50,327 nt of DNA from Nostoc sp. CCCryo 231-06 (GTDB taxonomy: Bacteria > Cyanobacteriota > Cyanobacteriia > Cyanobacteriales > Nostocaceae): positions 1-50,327 of the forward strand of contig JAHCSU010000182.1 of NCBI GenBank assembly GCA_023522315.1, in the 5' to 3' direction. The notes beneath the pieces are model-generated. The model was not told where the DNA came from, did no database searches, and was given only the letters and a program-made list of their open reading frames with translations. Of the stretch, positions 8,771 to 16,633 are shown piece by piece. Each line of letters begins with the position of its first letter. Positions within the stretch are counted from its first letter, which is position 1. The position numbers were made by a program, and so were the translations under genes.

Positions 8771-10819
8771 ATGAACGAAAAAGTAAAATCGGGTTCGCGG
8801 AATGTTGCAATTGTCGGGCCTTATTTAAGTGGAAAAACCACTTTACTAGAAAGTTTGTTATTTGTCACAGGGGCAATTTCTCGCAAAGGGAGTGTTAAGG
8901 ACAGCAATACAGTGGGAGATAGTGCTGCGGAGTCGCGCGATCGCCAGATGAGTGTAGAAGTCAGCGCCGCTAGCACTGAGTATAACGGTATTCGCTTCAC
9001 TTTCATTGACTGTCCGGGAAGTGTAGAATTTGTCCAAGAAACTTACAATGCTTTAATCGGAGTGGATGCGGCAATTGTAGTTTGCGAACCCATCCGCGAA
9101 CGAGTCCTCACCCTCGCCCCTCTATTTAAATTCCTGGATGATTGGGAAATTCCCCACCTCGTCTTCGTCAACAAAATGGATCGGGCAAATATTCATGTTT
9201 TAGAAACGTTGCACGCCCTGAAAGCAGTATCTAGCCGTCCTTTGGTAGCGCATCAATATCCCATCATGAATGGGGAACAACTCACGGGCTTTATCGATAT
9301 GGTGAGTGAACAGGCATATCAATATCATCCAGGCGCACCTGCTGACCCCATCCCCTTCCCCGAAAGTTTAAAAGAAGAAGAACATATAGCGCGGGCAGAA
9401 ATGCTCGAAGCCTTAGCAAATTTTGACGACCATTTACTCGAAGAACTTTTAGAAGATATTGAGCCATCCCAAGAGGAAATTCTCAAAGATTTAAAAATGG
9501 AATTAGGGGCAGATTTAGTAGTGCCCGTTTTCTTTGGTGTAGCAGAACAAGATTATGGTGTTAGACCTCTATTAGAAGCCTTGTTACGAGAAGCCCCCGA
9601 ACCAGAAACCACAGCAGAACGTCGTTTAAAAAACATAAAAGGTGATACACCTTTAGCGCAGGTATTAAAAACTTACTACACTCCCCAAGGTGGCAAACTC
9701 TCTTTGGTGCGTGTTTGGCGGGGCAAATTAACTGATGGTATTGTCCTCAATGGCATTCGTACTGGTGGAATTTACCGCCTCATGGGGCAACAACAGCAGT
9801 CAGTTAACCAAGTTGGTGCGGGTGAAATTGTCGCATTGAGCCGTTTAGAAGGAATCAAGACAGGCGATACAATCTCCACAGAACAGCAGTCGGCAATAGA
9901 ATTACCCAAAGCTGCACAGTTGGAACCCGTGTATGCTTTGGCCATTACACCAGAAAAGCGTAATGATGAAGTTAAACTCAGTGGTGCCATCAACAAGTTA
10001 TTGGAAGAAGACTGCTCACTTGCTTGGGAACAACATGGCGATACTCACGAAGTTATCTTGTGGGGTCAAGGCGAGATTCATTTGCAAGTTACCCTAGACA
10101 GGCTACGTCGCAAATATAATCTGCCGATGACAACCCACTTGCCGCAAGTGCCTTATAAAGAAACCATCCGCAAAACCGTGGCTTCAGTTCATGGGCGCTA
10201 CAAGCATCAAAGCGGTGGTCACGGACAGTTTGGTGATGTTTTTCTCGAAATTAAGCCCCTACCACGCGGTACAGGTTTCAATTTCAATGAAACCATTGTC
10301 GGCGGCGTGGTTCCCAAACAGTATATTCCTGGCGTAGAAATGGGCGTGCGGGAATTTCTGACACATGGGCCTTTGGGCTTCCCACTAGTGGATTTGTCCG
10401 TAACTCTGACTAATGGTTCGTATCATAATGTGGACAGTTCCGAACAAGCCTTTAAACAAGCTGCCCGATTGGCAATGCAAACGGGGATACCCCAAGCGGA
10501 ACCTACCCTGTTAGAACCAATTCTGCGGGTGGATGTTACCACACCTAGCGAATTTACCTCCAAAGTGCTGCAACTGTTGAGTGGTAGACGGGGGCAAATT
10601 TTAGGCTATGAAGGCAGAAACGATTGGCAAGGCTGGGATAATATCTCTGCATACTTGCCACAAGCAGACATGCAAAACTTTATTGTAGAGCTGCGATCGC
10701 TCACTCTTGGCGTTGGTTCCTTCCACTGGGAATATGACCATCTTCAGGAAGTGCCGGAAAAGCTTGCCGAACGTGTCATTCAAAATAATGGTAATGGTGG
10801 TAACGGCAACGGCAAGTAG
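8771..10819 (+). CDS. EF-G-like translation GTPase paralogue
   Basis: A 682-residue protein with the full EF-G domain order: G domain (P-loop GPYLSGKTT at 16-24, DCPG at 80-83, NKMD at 134-137), domain II (about 290-370), domain III, domain IV (IRKTVASVHGRYKHQSGGHGQFGDV) and domain V (ILRVDVTTPSEF...LLSGRRGQILGYE). The switch II His of canonical EF-G (DTPGHVDF) is Ser here (DCPGSVEF), and the P-loop lacks the usual AHVDHGKTT. It is thus the divergent 'EF-G-like' group, not the housekeeping fusA. Its role in translation is not settled. A strong ribosome binding site, AAGGGAGG, lies 4 bases before the ATG. The C-terminus ends in an Asn/Gly-rich tail. A second diverged copy of its last 36 codons is found at 15054-15161. 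Confidence 0.9.
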   Translation: MNEKVKSGSRNVAIVGPYLSGKTTLLESLLFVTGAISRKGSVKDSNTVGDSAAESRDRQMSVEVSAASTEYNGIRFTFIDCPGSVEFVQETYNALIGVDAAIVVCEPIRERVLTLAPLFKFLDDWEIPHLVFVNKMDRANIHVLETLHALKAVSSRPLVAHQYPIMNGEQLTGFIDMVSEQAYQYHPGAPADPIPFPESLKEEEHIARAEMLEALANFDDHLLEELLEDIEPSQEEILKDLKMELGADLVVPVFFGVAEQDYGVRPLLEALLREAPEPETTAERRLKNIKGDTPLAQVLKTYYTPQGGKLSLVRVWRGKLTDGIVLNGIRTGGIYRLMGQQQQSVNQVGAGEIVALSRLEGIKTGDTISTEQQSAIELPKAAQLEPVYALAITPEKRNDEVKLSGAINKLLEEDCSLAWEQHGDTHEVILWGQGEIHLQVTLDRLRRKYNLPMTTHLPQVPYKETIRKTVASVHGRYKHQSGGHGQFGDVFLEIKPLPRGTGFNFNETIVGGVVPKQYIPGVEMGVREFLTHGPLGFPLVDLSVTLTNGSYHNVDSSEQAFKQAARLAMQTGIPQAEPTLLEPILRVDVTTPSEFTSKVLQLLSGRRGQILGYEGRNDWQGWDNISAYLPQADMQNFIVELRSLTLGVGSFHWEYDHLQEVPEKLAERVIQNNGNGGNGNGK

Positions 10820-10855
10820 TTTGGGATTTGTTGGGAATCCATTGAGTTTATATTT

Positions 10856-10880
10856 AAGGACACCCACAAGAGGTGTCCTT
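10856..10880 (+). terminator. Rho-independent-type terminator of the EF-G-like gene
   Basis: AAGGACACC (10856-10864) pairs perfectly with GGTGTCCTT (10872-10880) around a 7-base loop. T-rich DNA follows (GATTTTATG, then TTTTTCTTCTTTT at about 10892). It lies 36 bases past the stop. The remaining bases to 11215 hold no gene; they include a HIP1 site (about 11002) and AT-rich DNA that probably holds the promoter of the next gene. Confidence 0.8.
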
Positions 10881-11215
10881 GATTTTATGCAGATTTTTCT
10901 TCTTTTGTAGCGTTTGCGATTCATAAGCAGGGATTAATATCATGTCCGCTTAATCACTTATCAAAAAAACTCTGCGCGTCCTTGCGTCGAGGCGAATATT
11001 AGCGATCGCTCAAAGATAGGGTCTTGTTTGCTAGGCTAAAGCGGAAGATTTAAAATTTAGGTAGATAATCAAGGCTAAATAGTCTTTATGCCTCACTCCA
11101 CTATGTCAACTCTTTATCCTTGCTGACTATTGGCCTTAGATAGGACTAGAATTTATCGGTAAATAACAGCGAATTAAATTAATCAAGTACAAATTATTGA
11201 GATTGTAGCTAAATA

Positions 11216-13267
11216 ATGATGCATTTTAAGTTTTCACCCAAAATTCTGCAAAGGCTGGGAGAAGAACTCATTCCAAATCCAGACCAAGGAATCATCGAAT
11301 TGGTTAAGAACTCTTATGATGCTGATGCTACTGAATGCACAGTAGAACTTATTAAAACTAGCACCATAGGTGGCTTGATTATTATTTCAGATAACGGTAT
11401 TGGTATGGATAAAGATGCCATTAGCGAGGGATGGCTGGTGCTAGGCCGCTCGAAAAAAGCTATCCGTGAAGTTACTCAATTAGGTCGCTTACCTGTAGGT
11501 AATAAAGGATTAGGTAGGTTAGCGGCTCTACAGATGGGTTCTCAAGTATTCTTAAAAACTAGACCTAAATATGAACCAGGAGTTGAATATTCTTTAACGA
11601 TTAATTGGGATGATTTTCAGGAAGCTGATGTAGTAGAAGATGTTGCTTTTGATGTTCAAAAAAGTATCACAGATAAAGGGTATGGAACTGATATTATCGT
11701 CAGCAATCTTAAAAATATATTTAATAAACGTGATATCCAAAGACTAGCTAGGGAACTTTTACTGCTAGCAGATCCATTTGACAATCATGTAGGTTTTAGC
11801 CTTAAACTTATTGCCCCAGAATTTTCTGAAATTGAAAAACAAGTAAACAATGCTTACTTTGATGATGCTGAATATCATTTGCAAGCTAGTATAAATGAAC
11901 TTGGGATTGCTGAAGCCAGTTTGCTGGACTGGCAGAAGAACGTAATTTTTCATGCAAAACATAGTGATATTTCTCAAGAGCTTTACAAAACACCTCCAAC
12001 AGAATTTAAACTGTGGGTATTTCTGCTAAATCCTCAAAGTTTCTCAGCTAGAAAAACTTCTGTTTCTTTCACACAAGTTAGAGAATGGCTTGCTCAAGTC
12101 GGGAATGTTCGTCTCTACCATCGAGGTTTGCGGGTAAAACCCTATGGAGATACGGACGATGATTGGTTGAACTTAAATTATGCACGAGCAAGAAATCCAG
12201 AAGTTCGTCCTTCAACTAAAACAGTTATTGGTAGAGTCATTGTTAAAGACCATGACGATATGTTACTTCAAAAAACTGACCGGCTTGGTTTTATTGAAAA
12301 TGAAGCTTTTTTAGAGTTAAAACGCTTCGCAATTGATGTGTTGGAATGGATGGCGAAAGAAAGGCTGAAAGTTACTGAAACGCAAAGACAAAGGGTTAAG
12401 AAACAAGTTCCTCGTGATATTACAGAAGCTAAAGCCAGAATTGAAGAAGTTATTGAAGCAGAAGTTCCTCAAGAATCTCGTCCTAAAGTCTTAGAAGCTG
12501 TTCAGCAATACGAAACTGTAACAGAACGTGAAACCAAGGTATTACGTGAAGACCTTCAGTTGTATCGCAGTCTAGCTACAGCGGGAACAACCGCAGCAGT
12601 TTTCGCTCATGAATCTGCGAAACCAGTGACTTCAATTGCAAAAATAGCTAAAAAAATAGAAAGAATGGGTAAAAAATTTCTGGGAGAAAAATATGAAGAC
12701 TATTTAGGTAAACCAGTTGCAATGCTTTATGAAATACATAAGTCTTTGTTACGCTTTTCTAATTTTCCACTACATCTCTTGAAACGAGAAAAACGTCGTG
12801 CAGGTGTTGTAGATATCCATAGTGTTATTGATGAGATGGTTACACTTTTTCAAACTTTATTTGATGACGGAAAAATTGAAGTTATCAAAGAAAAAGTTGA
12901 TGGTAAACCTTGTATTTATGGAAGCGTTGCTTTGCTAGAAGCAATTATTACAAATATTTTAACAAATACTATAAATGCTTTTAACGTTGAAGGTGGACGT
13001 ATAGAAGAACGTAAAGTAATTATCAGAACTGAAATTGAAGGAAGTAATTTAAAAATTAAAGTTTTAGATAACGGTTCAGGAATTCATAATATAAAACTAG
13101 ATGAAATTTGGCTACCTGGTAAAACTACTAGGGAAGGTGGTACAGGTTTAGGATTGACAATTGTGAGAGATTCTGTAACTGATCTGGGAGGCTCAGTAGA
13201 TGCAATTCCAAAGGGTGAATTAGGTGGAGCAGAATTTATTGTAGAATTAACACTTATTAGAGAGTAA
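11216..13267 (+). CDS. Double-GHKL protein: Hsp90/MutL-like ATPase plus histidine kinase
   Basis: A 683-residue protein with two ATP-binding GHKL domains. The first starts at residue 1: GIIELVKNSYDADA (N-box, Asn32), SDNGIGMD (59-63) and VGNKGLGRLA (lid, 95-100), resembling Hsp90, MutL and MORC ATPases. A middle region (about 110-400) is mixed alpha/beta. Then comes a long helix with AVFAHESAKPVTSI, an H-box with candidate phospho-acceptor His465. The second GHKL domain follows: EAIITNILTNTINAF (N-box), LDNGSG (G1, about 617-622) and GGTGLGLTIV (G2, 641-650), typical of histidine kinases. No membrane segment is seen, so it is cytoplasmic. The ATG pair at 11216/11219 is the only good start. 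It is followed after 5 bases by a receiver gene. Likely a cytoplasmic sensor kinase whose input is an Hsp90-like ATPase switch; the signal is unknown. Confidence 0.8.
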   Translation: MMHFKFSPKILQRLGEELIPNPDQGIIELVKNSYDADATECTVELIKTSTIGGLIIISDNGIGMDKDAISEGWLVLGRSKKAIREVTQLGRLPVGNKGLGRLAALQMGSQVFLKTRPKYEPGVEYSLTINWDDFQEADVVEDVAFDVQKSITDKGYGTDIIVSNLKNIFNKRDIQRLARELLLLADPFDNHVGFSLKLIAPEFSEIEKQVNNAYFDDAEYHLQASINELGIAEASLLDWQKNVIFHAKHSDISQELYKTPPTEFKLWVFLLNPQSFSARKTSVSFTQVREWLAQVGNVRLYHRGLRVKPYGDTDDDWLNLNYARARNPEVRPSTKTVIGRVIVKDHDDMLLQKTDRLGFIENEAFLELKRFAIDVLEWMAKERLKVTETQRQRVKKQVPRDITEAKARIEEVIEAEVPQESRPKVLEAVQQYETVTERETKVLREDLQLYRSLATAGTTAAVFAHESAKPVTSIAKIAKKIERMGKKFLGEKYEDYLGKPVAMLYEIHKSLLRFSNFPLHLLKREKRRAGVVDIHSVIDEMVTLFQTLFDDGKIEVIKEKVDGKPCIYGSVALLEAIITNILTNTINAFNVEGGRIEERKVIIRTEIEGSNLKIKVLDNGSGIHNIKLDEIWLPGKTTREGGTGLGLTIVRDSVTDLGGSVDAIPKGELGGAEFIVELTLIRE

Positions 13268-13272
13268 GTTTT

Positions 13273-13974
13273 ATGAGTATAACACAAGTTATGAATGATC
13301 GGAAAATAGCTATAATTGATGATGATAAAAACCTAGCTGAAGTAACAGCTTGGGAAGTAGAAGAAGCAGGCTATCAACCATTTTTATTAGAAAATGGACA
13401 CTTTCGCAATGTCAGTGACTTGGTATCACTTATTAGAGAAAATGCTCAAGGTGCTGTGTGCGATCACCGATTGAGTAATTCTGGATTTGCTAACTTTTAT
13501 GGAGCAGAATTAGTTGCAAATCTATACGATTGTAAATTTCCATCATTATTAATAACTCAGTATACAGAAATGGATACATCTTTTTCGATTAGAAAATGGA
13601 GACATAAAATACCTGTACTACTAAGTCGAGAAGAAGCAGATGCTTCAAGCATTGCTAAGGGAATAGAAGATTGTAAGTTAGAACTTTCTGGTAAAATACC
13701 GAGTACTAGAAAACCTCGTAGAACGATAGTTCGGATTACTAATATTGATCAAGAATCTGGTGAACCTGTTGTAGATGCATTTGTTCCAGCTTGGAATCCC
13801 CATAAGGCTGTTCGTTTTCCAGCTTCTCTGATTCCAGAAAATATTAGAGTTGTATTAAAACCAAATATCCGTTTATTTGCTCACGTAAACACAGGAGCAG
13901 AAAAATCTGATGACCTATATTTTGAAAAATTTGAATTAGCACCTGAACCAGATGAAGATGATGGACTCGCCTGA
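13273..13974 (+). CDS. Divergent receiver-domain protein with a C-terminal small domain
   Basis: A 233-residue protein. Residues about 10-138 form a receiver fold: acidic triad IIDDDKN (Asp16-18), candidate phospho-Asp in AVCDHRLS (Asp64) and LLITQYTE (Thr95). At the place of the invariant Lys the sequence is VLLSREE, so that residue seems missing. Residues about 148-222 form a separate, strand-rich region (RRTIVRITNID...FVPAWNP...ENIRVVLKPNIRLFAHVNTGAE), perhaps a small beta-barrel; I do not recognise it, and it is not a DNA-binding output domain of the OmpR, NarL or NtrC type. Five bases separate it from the kinase stop, and its 3' end overlaps the next gene by 23 bases, so translation is probably coupled. 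A second ATG at 13291 could be the true start. Confidence 0.7.
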   Translation: MSITQVMNDRKIAIIDDDKNLAEVTAWEVEEAGYQPFLLENGHFRNVSDLVSLIRENAQGAVCDHRLSNSGFANFYGAELVANLYDCKFPSLLITQYTEMDTSFSIRKWRHKIPVLLSREEADASSIAKGIEDCKLELSGKIPSTRKPRRTIVRITNIDQESGEPVVDAFVPAWNPHKAVRFPASLIPENIRVVLKPNIRLFAHVNTGAEKSDDLYFEKFELAPEPDEDDGLA

Positions 13975-14971
13975 ACTGATTATTTTAGATGTTGGACATG
14001 GAAATTGTGCGTTAATCAGAGATGAAAATGATGTAATAGTTATTGACTGTCCACCTGGGGGTACGTTGGCAGAAACTCTTGAACATTTATCTATTAAAGA
14101 AATTTTACATATCCTCATTTCCCATTCTGATGCAGATCATATTGCAGGTATGATTGACTTACTCTCAAATGAAGATATCAAAATCCACAACGTACATATA
14201 AACCCTGATTCAATCAAAAAAAGTGAAATTTGGTTAGATTTACGTAGTGCTTTAAAAGATGCACGCCAACGTTTTGGAACTAACGTTTCATCAGAGTTGA
14301 CAACAACAAAAACGGGAAGTTTGAATATTGGTTCAGTTAATATAGAAATCCTTGCGCCAACACCTGAATTGATTTTAGGTGGTGCTGGAGGAACAGACTT
14401 ACAGGGAAGGCGATTAACTTCTAACTCAATATCAGCCGTTATCGGTATAGTTCACGATTCTCACAGAGTGGCTATACTAGCAGCAGATATTGATAATGTA
14501 GGCTTTGACAATTTGATTCAAGATCAAAAGAGTTTGAGTGCTGACATACTTGTTTTTCCTCATCACGGTGGAAGACCAGGGAGTGCAGATCCTAGAATAT
14601 TTGCCCAGCAATTTTGTACTTTTATCCAACCAAAGTTAATAATATTCTCAATTGATCGGAATCGTTTTAATAATCCGCGCACAGAAATAGTAGAGGGTAT
14701 TATTTCTTCAGTTCCCGATGCTCATATTTTATGCACTCAATTATCCCAACAATGTACTACTAGTCTTCCTAATTCAAAGCCTACACATTTAACTACACTT
14801 CCTGCTAGAGGGCTTAATAGTAATAGCTGTTGTGGAGGAACTATTACTATTAAAATAGATGGTAGCAGGACAACTTATGCTGAGATGGCTTTACATAAAG
14901 AATTTATTGTTAGTCAAGTAGCTAGCCCAATATGTCAAAAGTTTTTATCTATCATTAAACCGGATAAGTAG
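13952..14971 (+). CDS. ComEC/Rec2-type metallo-beta-lactamase-fold protein, soluble
   Basis: A 339-residue MBL-fold protein. The motifs are LDVGHGNCALIR (ComEC-type start, Asp13-His16), SHSDADHIAG (HxDxDH metal site, 58-63), AILAADID (Asp179) and FPHHGGRPGS (His204-His205), then FSIDRNRFNNPR, which is the ComEC-like C-terminal signature. In ComEC this domain is fused to a membrane channel and degrades the non-transported DNA strand; here there is no membrane part, so it is a stand-alone cytoplasmic hydrolase, perhaps a nuclease or phosphodiesterase. An insert rich in Cys/Ser/Thr lies near residues 265-295 (NSNSCCGG). It overlaps the receiver gene by 23 bases in another frame. Being last in the cassette, it is the best candidate effector, but that is inference. 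Confidence 0.8.
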   Translation: MKMMDSPELIILDVGHGNCALIRDENDVIVIDCPPGGTLAETLEHLSIKEILHILISHSDADHIAGMIDLLSNEDIKIHNVHINPDSIKKSEIWLDLRSALKDARQRFGTNVSSELTTTKTGSLNIGSVNIEILAPTPELILGGAGGTDLQGRRLTSNSISAVIGIVHDSHRVAILAADIDNVGFDNLIQDQKSLSADILVFPHHGGRPGSADPRIFAQQFCTFIQPKLIIFSIDRNRFNNPRTEIVEGIISSVPDAHILCTQLSQQCTTSLPNSKPTHLTTLPARGLNSNSCCGGTITIKIDGSRTTYAEMALHKEFIVSQVASPICQKFLSIIKPDK

Positions 14972-15053
14972 GTCGGCGCAAATAAAGCTAACTGGTGAAG
15001 GGTTTATTCCCCACGACATACTTGCATTACATTATACATCAACTACTTATCAA

Positions 15054-15161
15054 GTGCGATCGCTCACTTTCGGCGTTGGTTCCTTCCACTGGAAATATGA
15101 CCATCTCCAAGAAGTATCGGAAAAACTCGCCGAACATGTCATTCACAGCAACCGCAAGTAA
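15054..15161 (+). pseudogene. Duplicated 3' end of the EF-G-like gene
   Basis: 36 codons here read VRSLTFGVGSFHWKYDHLQ and then EVSEKLAEHVIHSNRK before TAA, collinear with the last part of the EF-G-like protein encoded at 8771-10819 (LRSLTLGVGSFHWEYDHLQ...). Similarity starts exactly at a TGCGATCGC (HIP1) site, at 15055 here and 10692 there, and stops at the stop codons. The Asn/Gly tail of the left copy is absent. About five of the first 31 residues differ and there are also several silent changes. It has no start and no upstream part, so it is a gene fragment. It marks the right edge of the three-gene cassette. Confidence 0.85.
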
Positions 15162-15182
15162 TCTTGTATCTATACTAAAATC

Positions 15183-15212
15183 AAAGTCCTGCAACTTTTA
15201 ATGCAGGGCTTT
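15183..15212. terminator. Terminator hairpin after the EF-G tail fragment
   Basis: AAAGTCCTGCA (15183-15193) and TGCAGGGCTTT (15202-15212) pair with one G-T and are followed by TTTGTTTG. It would stop rightward transcription from the cassette and can also serve the leftward gene ending at 15220. It differs from the terminator after the full EF-G-like gene. Confidence 0.75.
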
Positions 15213-15219
15213 TTGTTTG

Positions 15220-15690
15220 TTAATGAATATTTAATTCTTTTTGGACGTGCTGTTGAAACGTTAATCCTTCTGCGTTCCACCGTTCTTGGAATGCGTGTAT
15301 ATTTTCCAATTTGATTGCTTTTCCATTGGGAGGAAATTTAATATCATAACCAAATACTTTATTCTTCTCTGGAGGATGATCCCAATTATCCGTCATCCAA
15401 ACCACCTGAACAATACGATAAATATTAAATTCATCTTTAGCATTTGTGTCACGATAAACTTGATTATTGAGCAATTTAACAATGTGCGTTACTTTCCCAT
15501 GTTGTCTTAAAATCACCAGTTCTGCTTCTAGTGGGTATCTGGCATTATTTTCGTCTCTACCTTTTAAATTTCTCCAATGTAAAGCAAAAATATTTAAGTC
15601 TGGATATATAGTATCTATGTTTTGATAAGCCCAAATTTCACCATCTATAGGTTTTACGTTTTTAGTCCAAGTTAATCCATTTAAATCCAT
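15220..15690 (-). CDS. Unrecognised 156-residue protein
   Basis: A soluble protein with many aromatic residues and no signal peptide or membrane segment. Notable stretches are GEIWAYQNIDTIYPDLNIFAL, LEAELVILRQHGKVTHIVKLL, NIYRIVQVVWMTDNW and KLENIHAFQERWN. The alternating strands, with a central VTHIVKLL and a Trp-rich strand, remind me loosely of small beta-barrel folds such as PUA/EVE, but this is only an impression. It starts at an ATG with AT-rich DNA upstream and ends 8 bases from the terminator that follows the EF-G tail fragment. It may belong to the same accessory region. Codon pattern and length suggest a real gene. Confidence 0.65.
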   Translation of the reverse strand: MDLNGLTWTKNVKPIDGEIWAYQNIDTIYPDLNIFALHWRNLKGRDENNARYPLEAELVILRQHGKVTHIVKLLNNQVYRDTNAKDEFNIYRIVQVVWMTDNWDHPPEKNKVFGYDIKFPPNGKAIKLENIHAFQERWNAEGLTFQQHVQKELNIH

Positions 15691-15875
15691 AACTATTTCT
15701 CAATCTTGTTCTAATACAGAAGCTATAATTATAGTTTTCCCTGAAATATAGCTCAAGTAACAGCACTTATTTTTTGCATATCTTATTAAAAGTTTGGTAG
15801 TGCAACATTATTCTTTGCTACGATAGTCTTATATTGGCTTTTGCAAGCTTAAACATGAAATTTCAATGGTAAGTA

Positions 15876-16526
15876 ATGGTAACACTTCAATTGCGACAAT
15901 TAAGTGTTCTGCCGGGACATAGAGTAATACTCCACGATGTTAACTGGCAAGAATTTGAGGCAATTTTAGAAGAACTTGGCAACCATCGAGCCACTCGATT
16001 GGCTTACAGCCACGGAACTTTGGAGATGAGAATGCCATTACCAAAGCATGAGAAAGCCTAAGTCATCATTGGGGATTTGGTAAAAATTCTGCTGGAGGAG
16101 TTAGAAATTGACTGTGAAACATTTGGCTCAACCACCTTCAAACGTGAAGATATGGCTTTTGGTGTAGAGCCTGATGATTCTTTCTACATTCAAAATCATG
16201 CTCAAATGATTGGTAAAGAGCGAATAGACTTGACGGTTGACCCGCCACCCGACTTAGCAATTGAAGTTGATGTTACTTCCAAAACTCAATTTGATGCTTA
16301 CGAAGCACTAGGAGTTCCTGAACTGTGGCGATATGAAGATGGGAACCTACAAATTAATATTCTTCAGGATGGCAAATACATTGAGTCTGACATTAGTTCT
16401 ACTTTTCCCAACTTGCCCATTGTTGAAGTAATTCCCCAGTTTGTCGAACAGAGCCGAACTTTAGGTAGAAGTCCAACGCTTAGAGCATTTCGTCAATGGG
16501 TAAGAAAGCAAATCACCCAAACTTAA
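15876..16526 (+). pseudogene. Uma2-family (DUF820) endonuclease gene with one in-frame stop
   Basis: Two reading frames, 15876-16061 and 16077-16526, lie in the same frame and together make one Uma2-family PD-(D/E)XK protein of about 216 residues. Compared with the intact relative at 40864-41505, HDVNWQEFEAILEELG matches QNISWQTFKTMLAETG, and after the stop VIIGDLVKILLEEL matches LIEVFVGVLCEEL. The conserved GVEPDDSFYIQN and DLAIEVDVTSKTQ (catalytic core) are intact. The only lesion is TAA at 16059-16061 (after HEKA). It may be a recent pseudogene, a sequencing error, or two pieces restarting at GTA/GTG-poor DNA, which is unlikely. Uma2 proteins are abundant in cyanobacteria and of unclear role. 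Confidence 0.8.
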
Positions 16527-16633
16527 TGTAATTCTTGCTTCATCTGCGCTAAATCTCCTAACCAATGGTCGAGTTGTCCTATTCGCACCTTGCTGCTGGC
16601 TGAATGATACAGTATGAGCGTTGCTAGAAACTG

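Noticed and set aside
8771..10819. Calling the GTPase housekeeping fusA
   Set aside because: The P-loop and switch II residues differ from canonical EF-G and there are no rps/tuf neighbours.
11216..14971. Calling the cassette a Detocs defence system
   Set aside because: The kinase, receiver and effector domains differ from what is known of Detocs (TPR-type sensor, phosphorylase effector); only the general idea is shared.
14995..15201. 68-codon forward frame across the EF-G fragment
   Set aside because: It is out of frame with the EF-G similarity, which clearly explains the region.
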